Counted from the first letter of the stretch, positions 8,291 through 17,619 are shown. The stretch is DNA of 64,000 nucleotides from an uncultured Succinivibrio sp. (GCA_900767695.1 CAAGAC010000030.1:58113-122112), one strand, 5' to 3'. Program-made: numbers and translations. The notes: a model not told the origin generated them from the letters alone.

Positions 8291-9091
8291 ATGCCTAAAG
8301 ACGGCGGAAGCATAGTGCAGATCCGCGACCTGTCCTTCTCCTACTCGGGGAAGCAGATCTACAAGGGGCTGACCGTTGATTTCCCCCGCGGCAAGATCAC
8401 CGCGGTGTTGGGCCCGTCGGGCACCGGCAAGACCACGGTGCTCAGGCTCATCGGGGCGCAGCTGCGCCCCGACAAGGGAACCGTGCTCTTCGACGGGACC
8501 GACATGAACTCGCTCTCGCGCCGCCAGCTCTATTCCATCCGCAAGAAGATGAGCATGCTCTTCCAGAGCGGCGCGCTCTTCCAGGACATGACGGTGTTCG
8601 AGAACACCGCCTTTCCGCTCGAGGTGCACACCAGGCTGCCAAAGGAGATCATTCGCGACATCGTGATGATGAAGCTCCAGGCAGTGGGCATGCGCGGGGC
8701 GGCGGATCTGTATCCTGCGGAGCTCTCGGGCGGCATGGCCCGCCGCGCCGCGCTGGCCCGCTCCATCGCGCTCGACCCCGAGCTCATCATGTACGACGAG
8801 CCCTTCGTCGGGCAGGACCCGATCACCAAGGGCGTGCTGGTCGAGCTCATCGCCGACCTCAACGCCTCGCTGGGACTGACCTCCATCGTGGTCACCCACG
8901 ACGTCAGGGAGATCATGGGCGTTGCCGACTACGTGGTGATCCTCGCCGAGGGCGCGGTGCTCGGGCAGGGAGCGCCCGACGAGATCCGCAACAGCGCCGA
9001 TCCGCGCATCGTGCAGTTCATAAACGGCGACTACGACGGCCCGTACGCCTTCCACCTGAAGGGCGGCGGCGACTACCTTGAGGAGCTGTGA
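8291..9091 (+). CDS. mlaF: Phospholipid transport ATP-binding protein MlaF
   Basis: MlaF is the ATPase of the MlaFEDB inner-membrane complex that moves phospholipids between the outer and inner membranes. The 266-residue protein has Walker [10 protein letters not shown] (41-49), the ABC signature ELSGGMARR, Walker B LIMYDEP and the MlaF-specific GQDPITKG segment. The ATG at 8291 follows GGAG with 8-nt spacing; an ATG at 8258 is possible but less likely. First gene of mlaFEDCB-darP; divergent from kdsC. Confidence 0.95.
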   Translation: MPKDGGSIVQIRDLSFSYSGKQIYKGLTVDFPRGKITAVLGPSGTGKTTVLRLIGAQLRPDKGTVLFDGTDMNSLSRRQLYSIRKKMSMLFQSGALFQDMTVFENTAFPLEVHTRLPKEIIRDIVMMKLQAVGMRGAADLYPAELSGGMARRAALARSIALDPELIMYDEPFVGQDPITKGVLVELIADLNASLGLTSIVVTHDVREIMGVADYVVILAEGAVLGQGAPDEIRNSADPRIVQFINGDYDGPYAFHLKGGGDYLEEL

Positions 9092-9864
9092 TGGCTGATT
9101 TCCTTGGTTTTCTTGGCAGGTACTTCCTCAAGAGGGTCGCGGCCCTCGGCAGGTCGTTCCTGATGATGGCCAGCGCGCTTGCGGCCAGGCCCGACTTCAA
9201 GCGCCACTCGATCCTGCTGGTGCGCGAGATCTACTTCATCGGCGTGCAGTCGGTGATCATCATCATCGTCTCCGGGCTGTTCATCGGCATGGTGCTGGGC
9301 CTCCAGGGCTTCAACATCCTCAAGGACTTCATGGCGACCGGATCGCTGGGCACCCTCGTGGCGCTGGCGATCATCAGGGAGCTGGGTCCGGTGGTCGCCG
9401 CGCTGCTCTACGCCGGGCGCGCCGGCTCGGCGCTCACGGCCGAGATTGGCCAGCTCAAGGCCTCCGAGCAGCTCTCGGCCATGGAGATGATGGCCGTCGA
9501 TCCGCTGCACCGCGTCATCGCCCCGAGGTTCTGGGCCGGCGTCATCAGCCTGCCGATCCTCTCGCTCCTGTTCACGCTCGTGGGGATCTACGGCGGAAAG
9601 CTCGTCGGCGTCGACTGGCTCGGCCTCGACGACGGGATTTTCTGGTCGGCCATGCAGGGCAGCGTCGACCTGCTCGACGATCTGGTGCCGATGGTGATCA
9701 AGTCGGTGGTGTTCGCCATCGTCTGCACCTGGATCGCGCTTTTCAACGGCTATGACTGCCGCCCCACTTCCGCCGGCATCAGCGCCGCGACCACGGCCAC
9801 CGTGGTCCAGTCGTCGCTTGCCGTGCTGGGGCTTGATTTCGTTCTCACCGCATTGATGTTCTGA
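9091..9864 (+). CDS. mlaE: Phospholipid transport permease MlaE
   Basis: MlaE is the dimeric permease of the Mla lipid transporter. The 257-residue protein shows the DUF140/MlaE fold: a hydrophobic helix near residues 45-75, the signature [24 protein letters not shown] region around residues 90-115 followed by [12 protein letters not shown], and further membrane helices ending with FVLTALMF. The ATG overlaps the mlaF stop by one base (TGATG); a GTG one codon earlier is possible. Confidence 0.95.
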   Translation: MADFLGFLGRYFLKRVAALGRSFLMMASALAARPDFKRHSILLVREIYFIGVQSVIIIIVSGLFIGMVLGLQGFNILKDFMATGSLGTLVALAIIRELGPVVAALLYAGRAGSALTAEIGQLKASEQLSAMEMMAVDPLHRVIAPRFWAGVISLPILSLLFTLVGIYGGKLVGVDWLGLDDGIFWSAMQGSVDLLDDLVPMVIKSVVFAIVCTWIALFNGYDCRPTSAGISAATTATVVQSSLAVLGLDFVLTALMF

Positions 9865-9872
9865 GAGGGTTT

Positions 9873-10385
9873 ATGAAGTATCTGAAGACTGAAATAACTG
9901 TCGGGCTGTTCGTCCTGGCGGGCATCATCGCGGCGGTGGTCCTATCGCTCAAGGTCGCGGGCCTCGTGCTCAACAGCGACTCGGACGTCTACACGCTCCA
10001 CGCCAAGTTCGACAACATCGGCTCGCTCAAGCTGCGCGCCCCCGTGAAGATCGGCGGCGTGCTCGTCGGCCGCGTGAGCGCCATCAGGCTCGATCCCAAG
10101 AGCATGACACCGATCGTGGACATGGAGATACAGTCCTCGTGCGACAAGCTCTCAAGCGAGTCGCGCGCGTCCATCCAGACTGCCGGCATCATCGGCGAGC
10201 AGTACATCTCCATCACCCCGGGCTTCTACGACGAGGACGCGGGGACCACCTATCTGAAGAACGGAGACTACTTCGAGGACACCGGCTCGGCGCTGGTGCT
10301 TGAAGACCTCATCGGCAAGTTCCTCTACAGCGCCGGATCCTCATCGTCAAAGGACGGTGACAAGGGCGCTGGAGAGGCCAAGTAA
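9873..10385 (+). CDS. mlaD: MCE-domain substrate-binding protein MlaD
   Basis: MlaD forms a hexameric MCE ring anchored in the inner membrane that accepts phospholipid from MlaC. The 170-residue protein has one N-terminal transmembrane helix (about residues 8-28, VGLFVLAGIIAAVVLSLKVA) and one MCE domain with FDNIGSLKLRAPVKIGGVLVG and the terminal GEQYISI segment. Length is close to E. coli (183). It lies 8 bp after mlaE. Confidence 0.95.
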   Translation: MKYLKTEITVGLFVLAGIIAAVVLSLKVAGLVLNSDSDVYTLHAKFDNIGSLKLRAPVKIGGVLVGRVSAIRLDPKSMTPIVDMEIQSSCDKLSSESRASIQTAGIIGEQYISITPGFYDEDAGTTYLKNGDYFEDTGSALVLEDLIGKFLYSAGSSSSKDGDKGAGEAK

Positions 10386-10404
10386 TCTAAGGAGGGGCGC
10401 CCCC

Positions 10405-11034
10405 ATGGGCGCTTTTATCACCATGAAGAATTTCATCGCAGGAATCATGCTGGCCGCCGCGGCGGCCCTCTTCTCCGCGCAGTCATATGCCGCGGACAAC
10501 CCGTACGAGGTTGCGAACTCGGTCGCCGCCAAGACCTTCGACGATCTCAAGGCCAACAAGGACAGGCTCACCGATCCGTCGGTGGTCAACGGCATCATCA
10601 GCAGCGATCTCATGCCGTACGTCGACATCGGCTACGCGGCCTACAAGGTCATCGGCACCTCGCTCAAGGACACCACCAAGGACGAGCGCGACCAGTTCGT
10701 CGCCGCCTTCGGTGACTACCTGACCCGCTCGATGTCGAGCGCCATCGGCAAGTACACCAACCAGGAGCTCGTCCCAAGCCCGGTCTCCCAGGTCTCCGAC
10801 TCGGACAAGATAGTCCCGGTCAAGTTCACCGTGAAGACCCCGGGCCAGGCCGACACCTCCTTCATCATCAAGATGCGCAAGAACACCAAGACCGGCCAGT
10901 GGAAGGCCTTCGACGTCATCGCCGAGAACGTCTCGATCCTCGACTCCAAGCAGGCCGAGCTCTCGCCGATCATCAAGTCCAAGGGGATCAAGGCCGCGAT
11001 CGCCGCGCTCGAAGAGAACAAGGCGGGCAAGTGA
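10405..11034 (+). CDS. mlaC: Periplasmic phospholipid-binding protein MlaC
   Basis: MlaC shuttles phospholipids across the periplasm between MlaA-OmpC and MlaFEDB. The 209-residue precursor has a signal peptide that should be cleaved after SYA (about residue 29), followed by an MlaC/Ttg2D domain with DLMPYVDIGYAAYKVIG. The ATG at 10405 follows GGAGG with 9-nt spacing; an ATG at 10423 is also possible. Its stop overlaps the mlaB GTG start by 4 bp. Confidence 0.93.
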   Translation: MGAFITMKNFIAGIMLAAAAALFSAQSYAADNPYEVANSVAAKTFDDLKANKDRLTDPSVVNGIISSDLMPYVDIGYAAYKVIGTSLKDTTKDERDQFVAAFGDYLTRSMSSAIGKYTNQELVPSPVSQVSDSDKIVPVKFTVKTPGQADTSFIIKMRKNTKTGQWKAFDVIAENVSILDSKQAELSPIIKSKGIKAAIAALEENKAGK

Positions 11035-11282
11035 CGGTGCGCCATTTCGACAAGCTCACGGTCAATACCGTGCCGGAGCTTTGGAAGCAGCGCTCCGGGA
11101 TCTTCAGCGGGGAGGGCGCCGATCTGTCCGGCGCCGAGGTCGACTCGGCCGGCATCGCCTTCCTCGTGCGCTGGGCCAAGAGCCGCGGCGGCAGGCTCAG
11201 GCTTGCAGGCTGCAGCCCCGACGTGCTCAAGCTGATCTCGGTGTTCGAGCTCAAGCCGTTGTTTGAAGAGGCGGAGGCGTGA
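11031..11282 (+). CDS. mlaB: STAS-domain protein MlaB
   Basis: MlaB is a small STAS-domain subunit that stabilises and activates MlaF. The 83-residue protein begins at a GTG (VTVRHFDKLT) whose GTGA overlaps the mlaC stop. The helix-strand pattern DLSGAEVDSAGIAFLVRW contains the conserved D-S-A-G of STAS domains, and LAGCSPDVLKLISVFEL follows as the C-terminal helix. Longer upstream readings in this frame run inside mlaC and are not real. Confidence 0.88.
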   Translation: MTVRHFDKLTVNTVPELWKQRSGIFSGEGADLSGAEVDSAGIAFLVRWAKSRGGRLRLAGCSPDVLKLISVFELKPLFEEAEA

Positions 11283-11884
11283 TGAGCGATCAGATCCAGC
11301 ATTTCGAGGACTTCGACGAGGAGCCCGACGAGGAGAGCCGCAGCGCGCGCAAGCGCGACGCGCAGAAGATCAGGCGCGACATCGAGGATGTCGCGAACCT
11401 GGGCGATCAGGCCTTCAAGGCCATCAGGCTCGAGCCCGAGGTGCGCAGGGCCATCGAGCAGGCGCGCGCAATGAGGCCGCGCAGCGACGAGCGCCGCCGC
11501 CAGCTCCAGTACGCGGCAAGGCTCCAGAGGGCCGTCGAGGTCCAGGATCTCGGCGATCAGATAGCCTCCCTCGGATCGTCCTCCAAGGAGGATCCGGACG
11601 TCATGCGCTTTGAGAAGCTCCGCGCTGAGCTCATCACGCAGGGCGTGGCCGCGGTCAACGCGCTGTGCGGCCTCTGCCCCGAGCTTGACCGCAAGAAGCT
11701 GATGTCGCTCGTGCGCAAGGCCAAGGAGGAGGCGAGGGCCGAGGAGGAGGCCGGCGGCGCCGGCGCCATCGGCGGCAAGGCCCCCAAGCCCGGCCAGCGC
11801 AAGCTCTACCGCTACATCAAGGACGAGATCCGCAGGGCGGGCATTCCGGTGCCGGACACCCTTGTGCAGAAAGCACCTGTCTAA
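11282..11884 (+). CDS. darP: Ribosome biogenesis factor DarP (YjgA, DUF615)
   Basis: DarP is a late 50S assembly factor that promotes formation of the peptidyl-transferase centre. The 200-residue protein has the acidic N-terminus, the central RRRQLQYAARLQR element and the C-terminal GQRKLYRYIKDEI segment that match E. coli YjgA (RRRQLQLIGK and ARQIFQYLREL, recalled). Its ATG overlaps the mlaB stop by one base. In E. coli darP sits next to pmbA; here it closes the mla operon, an unusual location. Confidence 0.9.
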   Translation: MSDQIQHFEDFDEEPDEESRSARKRDAQKIRRDIEDVANLGDQAFKAIRLEPEVRRAIEQARAMRPRSDERRRQLQYAARLQRAVEVQDLGDQIASLGSSSKEDPDVMRFEKLRAELITQGVAAVNALCGLCPELDRKKLMSLVRKAKEEARAEEEAGGAGAIGGKAPKPGQRKLYRYIKDEIRRAGIPVPDTLVQKAPV

Positions 11885-11906
11885 CAGCAAGTTAAGTGAA
11901 CAAGGC

Positions 11907-11934
11907 AAGCGCGGGCACGTCCCGCGCTTTTTTT
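11907..11934 (+). terminator. Terminator of the mlaFEDCB-darP operon
   Basis: AAGCGCGGG (11907-11915) pairs with CCCGCGCTT (11921-11929) across a 5-nt loop and runs into a tract of T residues ending at 11934. Confidence 0.85.
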
Positions 11935-11980
11935 GGCCCCGGAAAAGGCCACAGGCGCCCGCGCCGCGGCGCGGCGCAGT

Positions 11981-12014
11981 AAAAAGCTCCGGCTAGCAAC
12001 AAGCTAGCCGGAGC
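11981..12014 (-). terminator. Terminator downstream of tldD
   Basis: GCTCCGGCTAGC (11986-11997) and GCTAGCCGGAGC (12003-12014) form a perfect 12-bp stem with a 5-nt loop. On the minus strand it is followed by five T residues (11985-11981), so it ends the mreBCD-maf-tldD cluster. Confidence 0.85.
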
Positions 12015-12040
12015 CTGCGCATCCGAAAAATCCCGGATGG

Positions 12041-13489
12041 CTATGCGCTGGCGGTGCCGCCCACGGTGATCGAGTCTATCTTCAAGGTGGGGATGCCGAT
12101 GCTGACCGGCACGCTCTGGCCGGCCTTGCCGCACATCCCGATGCCGCCGTCGAACTTGAGATCGTTGCCGACCATCGAGACCTTCTTCATGACCTCGGGG
12201 CCGTTGCCGGTGAGGGTCGCGCCCTTGATGGGGGTAGTAACCCTGCCGTGCTCGATGAGGTAGGCCTCGGAGGTCGAGAACACGAAGTTGCCGTTGGTGA
12301 TGTCGACCTGCCCGCCCTTGAAGTTGGTGGCGTAGATCCCGTGCTCCACGCTTGCGATGATCTCGTCGCTCCCGTACTTGCCCGGCATCATGAAGGTGTT
12401 GGTCATGCGGGGCATCGGCAGGCAGCTGTAGCTCTCGCGTCGGCCGTTGCCGGTGGGCCTCATCCTCATGAGCATCGCGTTCTGGCGGTCCTGCATGTAG
12501 CCCCTGAGGATCCCGTTCTCGATGAGCACGTTGCGCGCCGTCGGGGTTCCCTCGTCGTCGAAGGTGAGCGATCCGCGCCTCTCGGGGATGGTGCCGTCGT
12601 CGCAGATGGTGCAGGCATCGGACGCCACCTTCTGGCCGATGAGTCCGGTGAAGGCAGAGCTGCCGGTGCGGTTGAAGTCGCCCTCAAGCCCGTGGCCCAC
12701 GGCCTCGTGCACCAGCACCCCGGGCCAGCCCGCGCCCAGCACCACGGTCATCGCCCCGGCGGGGGCGGGGATGGCCTCGAGGTTCAGCGCCGCGGTGTGT
12801 ACGGCCTCGCGCGCGACGCGCCCGATGTTCTCGTCGGAGATGATCCTGCCGGGCATGAAGGCCCCGCCGCAGGCTGCGAAGCCGTCCTCGCGCCTGCCCT
12901 TGCTCTCCATCACCACGCTCACCGAGAGGTGCACCGAGGGCTTGATGTCGCACGAGACATGCCCATCGGTGTCCATGACGATGACGGTGCGGTGGGAGCA
13001 GGAGAACGAGGCCATGACGCGGGTGACGCGCGGATCGGCCGCGCGCGCGGCGCGGTCCACGGCCTCGAGCACGCGGATCTTCTCCTGGCGGGGGATGGCG
13101 CAGAGCGGATCGTCGCTCTGGTAGAGCGGATGGTGCGGGATCACCGAGGGAGTGACGCAGGCCTTGAAGCTGCCGCTTGCCGAGCTTATCGTGCGCGCGG
13201 TGCGGCAGGCCTCGTCGAGCGAGGCCGCGTCGAGCACGTCGCTGTAGGCAAAGCCGGTCTTGCCGCCCAGGACCGAGCGCACGCCCACGCCCTGGGAGAT
13301 GTCGAAGGATCCCGAGTTGACGATCCCCTCCTCAAGCGAGAATGCCTCGCTTGCGGCCCTCTCGAAGAACAGATCGCCAAAGGCGGTCCTGCGCTCAAGC
13401 AGGATCCCAAGCGACCTGGCAGCGCGCTCCAGGTCGAGATCCGAATCTGCGAAAAGCTTGTCCTGCGCAAGAGTGCTGATGTCTTCCAT
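12041..13489 (-). CDS. tldD: Metalloprotease TldD
   Basis: TldD is the catalytic subunit of the TldD-TldE (PmbA) protease, which cleaves unfolded peptides and, in some bacteria, processes microcin B17 or CcdA. The 482-residue protein carries the zinc motif HEAVGH at about 261-266 and conserved downstream segments GTPTARNVLIENGILRGYM and IKGATLTGNGPEVM. Its partner PmbA is encoded about 10 kb away at 22258. The start at 13489 lies 3 bp after the maf stop. Confidence 0.96.
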   Translation of the reverse strand: MEDISTLAQDKLFADSDLDLERAARSLGILLERRTAFGDLFFERAASEAFSLEEGIVNSGSFDISQGVGVRSVLGGKTGFAYSDVLDAASLDEACRTARTISSASGSFKACVTPSVIPHHPLYQSDDPLCAIPRQEKIRVLEAVDRAARAADPRVTRVMASFSCSHRTVIVMDTDGHVSCDIKPSVHLSVSVVMESKGRREDGFAACGGAFMPGRIISDENIGRVAREAVHTAALNLEAIPAPAGAMTVVLGAGWPGVLVHEAVGHGLEGDFNRTGSSAFTGLIGQKVASDACTICDDGTIPERRGSLTFDDEGTPTARNVLIENGILRGYMQDRQNAMLMRMRPTGNGRRESYSCLPMPRMTNTFMMPGKYGSDEIIASVEHGIYATNFKGGQVDITNGNFVFSTSEAYLIEHGRVTTPIKGATLTGNGPEVMKKVSMVGNDLKFDGGIGMCGKAGQSVPVSIGIPTLKIDSITVGGTASA

Positions 13490-13492
13490 TCC

Positions 13493-14098
13493 TTACTTCC
13501 CGAAAACTTTAAGGCCGCAGCGGCCGAGCATGTCCGCGGCCTCACACAGCGGCAGCCCCACCACCGAGGTGTAGGAGCCCCTTATGGCGCGCACGAGGAA
13601 CGCCCCGCGGCCCTGGATGGCGTAGCCCCCGGCCTTGTCGAGGCCCTCGCCGGTTTCGGCGTAGGCCCTGAGCACATGCTCGGGGAAACTGCCGAACTCG
13701 ACCTCGGTCCTCACCGTCTCGCTAAGCTCCTGCCCGCCATCTCCAGGGATGACCGCGATCCCGGTGAAGACGGCGTGGGCGCGGCCGTTGAGCACCCTGA
13801 GGCATGAGATCTCGCGCTCCATGGAGATGGGCTTTCCGAATACCTCGTCGCCAAGCGCGACCACGGTGTCGCAGCCGAGCACCACGGAGCCGGGACGCCT
13901 TGCGGCGGCGATCCTCGCCTTCATGAGGGCAAGCCTTAGCGCCAGATCGCAGGGCGCCTCGCCATCGAGCCTTGCCTCGTCGGCGTCCGCGGGCAGCACC
14001 TCGAAATCCCTGCAGATGAGCGAGAGCAGCTCGCGCCTGCGGGGCGAGCCCGAGGCCAGGACCAGCTTCAGGCTATCGCCCCTCTCAGTTATCGCCAT
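13493..14098 (-). CDS. maf: Maf-family nucleotide pyrophosphatase (dTTP/UTP type)
   Basis: Maf proteins hydrolyse non-canonical or excess nucleoside triphosphates to monophosphates. The 201-residue protein has the signature ASGSPRRREL at 15-24, the VVLGCDTVVALG segment, and a C-terminal GSYTSVVGLPL motif. Position after mreD matches E. coli yhdE (dTTP/UTP pyrophosphatase). Its start overlaps mreD by 14 bp. The rng and yhdP genes that separate maf from tldD in E. coli are absent. Confidence 0.93.
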   Translation of the reverse strand: MAITERGDSLKLVLASGSPRRRELLSLICRDFEVLPADADEARLDGEAPCDLALRLALMKARIAAARRPGSVVLGCDTVVALGDEVFGKPISMEREISCLRVLNGRAHAVFTGIAVIPGDGGQELSETVRTEVEFGSFPEHVLRAYAETGEGLDKAGGYAIQGRGAFLVRAIRGSYTSVVGLPLCEAADMLGRCGLKVFGK

Positions 14099-14618
14099 TG
14101 CCTTCGCCGTCCTTGCTCAGATCGGGCTTCACCGCCAGATCGGCAAGCAGCCGGAAGGGGAACCAGAGCGCCGCAAGCAGCAGCGCGGGGATCATGAAGT
14201 TGGCCTCGTAGGCGCTCTGGCCGAGCATGTGCGCAAGCCAGTAGCAGGTGACGCTCACGATGAGGTTGACGATGCCGGTGATCAGGGCCTGCTGCCAGTA
14301 GGAGTAGAGGCGGAAGCTCTCGAACTGGGAGCTTATGAGGTAGACCTGGGCGCACAGCGCCAGGGCGTTGATCCCAAGCGGGGCGCCCTGGAGGAGATCG
14401 ACGGCGAGGCCCGCGACCAGCGCAAGCTCGATGGAGAAGCCAAGCCTCGCCACCGCCGCGTAGTAGACGAGGACCAGCGCGGCGAACTCGGGCTTCTGCT
14501 CGTCGAGGAAGTCGCCCAATGATGCTATCTCGAGGATCACCGCGACTAGGAGCGCCGCCAGCAGGGCCGATACCTGCGGCCCCGCGCGGCGCTTCTTGCC
14601 AGACTGGGTGCTAGTCAC
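14085..14618 (-). CDS. mreD: Rod-shape determining protein MreD
   Basis: MreD is an inner-membrane component of the elongasome that links MreC to peptidoglycan synthesis. The 177-residue protein is mostly hydrophobic with five predicted membrane spans between residues 15 and 155. The start is a GTG at 14618 inside GTGACTAG, an 8-bp overlap with the mreC stop. Longer readings upstream lie within mreC in another frame. Low family conservation makes operon position the main support. Confidence 0.88.
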   Translation of the reverse strand: MTSTQSGKKRRAGPQVSALLAALLVAVILEIASLGDFLDEQKPEFAALVLVYYAAVARLGFSIELALVAGLAVDLLQGAPLGINALALCAQVYLISSQFESFRLYSYWQQALITGIVNLIVSVTCYWLAHMLGQSAYEANFMIPALLLAALWFPFRLLADLAVKPDLSKDGEGNGDN

Positions 14619-15666
14619 CGTTCGCCCCTCCGTTCTGATCCTGGCCCTGCGCCTGAGGCTGCCTGGACTGCGCTCCGGCCGCCTCGTCCGCGTCCTGGCC
14701 ATTGGTGGTGATGTCGCTGCTCATGTGTGGCTGCTCCGTGGACATCGACTCGATGAGATCGCGGATGCGGTTCTGCCTGAGGATCACCTTGCCGTCGGTG
14801 CGCTCCTTGGCGATGACCTTGTCCTCGGGCTCCTCGTAGTCGCTGCGCTGGTACCACAGGAGCAGCACGTAGCGCATCTTGCTGGCGTCGACGATGGGCC
14901 TGGCCTTGATGAAGGCGAAGGGTTGGGACTCGGAGAAGCCAACCGAGGTCACGGTGGCCACGGGGTAGCCCTCGGGGAACACCCCGCCCAGTCCCGAGGT
15001 AACCAGCAGATCGCCTGCCTTGAAGTCGGAGCTTCGCGGCACGTTGTTGATGAGAAGTTCGTCCGAGGAGCCGTCGCCGCTTGCAATGGCCCTGATCTGG
15101 TTGCGGTCGTTGACCACCGGCACCGCGCTGTTGGGGTCGGAGAGCAGGAGCACGCGCGAGAACGCGTAGTTCACCGAGATCACCTGGCCCACGAGGCCTG
15201 AGTCTGAGATCACCGGCATGCCGACGTAGACGCCCGAGCCGGTGCCGCGGTTGATCACGACGCGGCGCTGGTAGACATCGGAGGCGACGTCCACCACCTC
15301 GGCGAACAGGCGCTTTGAGGTGCGGTGCACCGGCGAGTTGAGCAGGCGGCGCATCGCCTCGTTCTCGGTCTCGAGCGACTTGAGCCTCAGGATGTCGGCG
15401 CGCTGGATGTAGTTCTCGGCCGAAAGCCTCTCGTTCTCGGCCATCAGCTCGTTGCTGCTCTTGAGGTGGTTCGAGACGTACTTGGTGACCTTGTGCGGGG
15501 AGTCGGCGAAGGCGAGGATGGGGTAGAGCGCGGTCTCGAGGTAGTAGCGGAAGTCGTTCAGGGACTTCGAGCGCACGTCCACCGCCATGATCACCAGGCA
15601 CAGCAGCGCCGCCGTGGCGAAACGGATGTGGATGAGGTAGTTCTTGCCGCGTTCAGGCTTGCCCAA
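14611..15666 (-). CDS. mreC: Rod-shape determining protein MreC
   Basis: MreC is a bitopic protein whose periplasmic part organises the cell-wall elongation machinery with MreB, MreD and PBP2. The 351-residue protein has one membrane helix (about residues 14-30), a coiled coil (about 68-108) and a beta-barrel region with INRGTGSGVYVGMPVIS and LLVTSGLGGVFPEGYPVA motifs. The last 45 residues are Gln/Gly/Asp-rich and probably disordered. It lies 80 bp after mreB. Confidence 0.95.
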   Translation of the reverse strand: MGKPERGKNYLIHIRFATAALLCLVIMAVDVRSKSLNDFRYYLETALYPILAFADSPHKVTKYVSNHLKSSNELMAENERLSAENYIQRADILRLKSLETENEAMRRLLNSPVHRTSKRLFAEVVDVASDVYQRRVVINRGTGSGVYVGMPVISDSGLVGQVISVNYAFSRVLLLSDPNSAVPVVNDRNQIRAIASGDGSSDELLINNVPRSSDFKAGDLLVTSGLGGVFPEGYPVATVTSVGFSESQPFAFIKARPIVDASKMRYVLLLWYQRSDYEEPEDKVIAKERTDGKVILRQNRIRDLIESMSTEQPHMSSDITTNGQDADEAAGAQSRQPQAQGQDQNGGANGD

Positions 15667-15746
15667 GGACGAACTCCTGAGTCATGCAAACGGCAAGCCC
15701 CCGCGCCCCAGAAGGCGCAGGGGCCAGCCGGTCCACCTGGGTGGCT

Positions 15747-16799
15747 TCAGTCGAAGATCTCGTTGTCAGGCTGCGAGTCGTACATCTCCAGCGCCTTGCC
15801 GCCGCCCCTGGCCACGCAGGTGAGAGGATCGTCGGCGATGACGACGGGGATGCCGGTCTCCTCGCGGAGGAGCTTGTCGAGGTTGTGGAGCAGCGCGCCG
15901 CCGCCCGAGAGCACCATGCCGTGCTCGTAGATGTCGGCCGCTAGCTCGGGAGGAGACTTCTCCAGGGCGGTCCTGACCGCGTTCACGATGCCCTTGATCG
16001 GGTCGGAGAGCGCCTCGAGGATCTCGTTGGAGTTGAGTGTGAACGAGCGGGGCACGCCCTCGACCACGGAGCGGCCGCGGACCTCCTCCTCGTGCATCTC
16101 CTGCTCGGCGTAGGCCGAGCCGATGTCGATCTTGACCTTCTCGGCAGTGGCCTCGCCGATCTCGTAGCGCTTGGTGTTGCGCACGTAGTCGATGATGGCC
16201 TGGTCGAAGCGGTTGCCGCCGATGCGGACCGAGCTCGAGTAGACGATGCCGTTCAAGGAGATGATGGCGACCTCGGTGGTGCCGCCGCCGATGTCGACGA
16301 TCATCGAGCCCGCCGCCTCCGAGACCGGAAGGCCGGCGCCGATGGCAGCGGCCATCGGCTCGGTGATCAGGAACACCTCGCTGGCGCCAGCGCCCTCAAC
16401 CGACTCGCGGATGGCGCGGCGCTCGACCTGGGTCGCGCCGCAGGGAACGCACACCAGGACCCTGGGAGAGGGCTTGAAGGGGATGTAGTGGGATCCGCTG
16501 AGCACCTTGTCGATGAAGTACTGGAGCATCTTCTCGGTGTACTGGAAGTCGGCGATGACGCCGTCCTTCATCGGGCGGATGACCTCGATGTTGTCAGGAT
16601 TGCGGCCGAGCATTTCCTTCGCGGCGCGGCCGACAGCGTCAACCTTGCGCTGCGCCCCGCCGGTGCGGTCGATCTTGACGGCGACAACAGAGGGCTCGTT
16701 GAGCACGATGCCCTTGTTCTTGACGTACACAAGTGTGTTGGCAGTCCCCAGATCTATGGAGAGATCATTCGAGAACACGCTGCGTAATTTTTTGAACAT
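15747..16799 (-). CDS. mreB: Actin-like cell-shape protein MreB
   Basis: MreB forms membrane-bound filaments that guide lateral wall synthesis in rod-shaped cells. The 350-residue protein has the phosphate-binding motifs DLGTANT (16-22) and DIGGGTTE, and the characteristic [18 protein letters not shown] start. Reading farther upstream would cross into the ssb region and is not supported. First gene of mreB-mreC-mreD-maf-tldD. Rod or curved-rod cells are implied. Confidence 0.97.
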   Translation of the reverse strand: MFKKLRSVFSNDLSIDLGTANTLVYVKNKGIVLNEPSVVAVKIDRTGGAQRKVDAVGRAAKEMLGRNPDNIEVIRPMKDGVIADFQYTEKMLQYFIDKVLSGSHYIPFKPSPRVLVCVPCGATQVERRAIRESVEGAGASEVFLITEPMAAAIGAGLPVSEAAGSMIVDIGGGTTEVAIISLNGIVYSSSVRIGGNRFDQAIIDYVRNTKRYEIGEATAEKVKIDIGSAYAEQEMHEEEVRGRSVVEGVPRSFTLNSNEILEALSDPIKGIVNAVRTALEKSPPELAADIYEHGMVLSGGGALLHNLDKLLREETGIPVVIADDPLTCVARGGGKALEMYDSQPDNEIFD

Positions 16800-16904
16800 T
16801 TTCTTAGGAGCCAGAATATCTTGATGGCGCATTCGGCCATGGGCTGAAACTTGGGAAAGTATAGCACAGCCCCTGTGCGCTAATGAGCCGAAGGCCCCAT
16901 GCGC

Positions 16905-16937
16905 AAATGGGGGGAGGCCCATGGCCTCCCCCCATTT
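16905..16937 (-). terminator. Long perfect hairpin downstream of ssb
   Basis: A 15-bp perfect stem (16905-16919 with 16923-16937) encloses a 3-nt loop. It contains six consecutive G:C pairs flanked by A/T and has only three T residues beyond it. It lies between the ssb stop and mreB and most likely ends ssb transcription. Confidence 0.65.
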
Positions 16938-16969
16938 TCCAGACGGCGCGGCTTGCGCGCGCGGCCAGA

Positions 16970-17572
16970 TCAGAACGGGATGTCGTCGTTGCTCGGATCC
17001 ATGTTCGGCTCGACCGGGGCGGCCGGAGCCTCCGGAGCGCTCTGGGCCTGGGGGGCGGCTCCCTGCGAGCCGTAGCCTCCCTGCGAGCCGTAGGACTGGC
17101 CGCCCTGGGAGCCGTAGCCGCCGGCGCCCTGCGAGCCATAGCCGCCCTGGGAGCCGTAGCCCGAGGAGCTGCCGTAGCCGCCCTGCTGGCGGTTCTGGCG
17201 CGGCTGGTAGTCGCCCTGGCCCTGCGAGCCGCCCTGGGCCCTGCCGAGCATCTGCATGTCGTCGGCGATGACCTCGGTCACGTAGCGCTTCTGGTTCTGC
17301 TTGTCCATGTAGGAGCGGGTGCGGAGCCTGCCCTCGATGTAGATCTGCGAGCCCTTGTGCAGGTACTGCTTGGCGACGTCGGCCAGCTTGCCCCAGAGCA
17401 CGACATGGTGCCACTCGGCGATCTCGGTGTACTCGCCTGTCTCGGAGTTGCGGCGCATCTCGTTGGTGACCATCGAGATGGTGGCCACGCTCCTGCCGGT
17501 GCTGGTGGTCCTGACGGTCGGCTCGTCGCCGAGGTTGCCGATGAGAATTACTTTGTTGACACCACGTGCCAT
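16970..17572 (-). CDS. ssb: Single-stranded DNA-binding protein SSB
   Basis: SSB coats single-stranded DNA during replication, recombination and repair and recruits partners by its acidic tip. The 200-residue protein has an OB fold (residues 1-110, start [18 protein letters not shown]), a flexible linker with repeated YGSQGG/GYGSQG units (about 130-175) and the canonical tip DDIPF at 196-200. It is divergent from uvrA, as in E. coli. The linker repeats are low complexity, not a CRISPR or DNA-level mobile repeat. Confidence 0.97.
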   Translation of the reverse strand: MARGVNKVILIGNLGDEPTVRTTSTGRSVATISMVTNEMRRNSETGEYTEIAEWHHVVLWGKLADVAKQYLHKGSQIYIEGRLRTRSYMDKQNQKRYVTEVIADDMQMLGRAQGGSQGQGDYQPRQNRQQGGYGSSSGYGSQGGYGSQGAGGYGSQGGQSYGSQGGYGSQGAAPQAQSAPEAPAAPVEPNMDPSNDDIPF

Positions 17573-17619
17573 ATGCTCAAATCCTTCTAAGTAAGATGTT
17601 GGTATCGATTGCTGGAAAA

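Noticed and set aside
15698..15724. G/C hairpin between mreB and mreC as a terminator
   Set aside because: No T-tract on the minus strand, and mreBCD are expected to be co-transcribed.
17013..17190. Regular repeats in ssb as a possible CRISPR or minisatellite
   Set aside because: They are in frame, encode YGSQGG units of the SSB linker and lack unique spacers.
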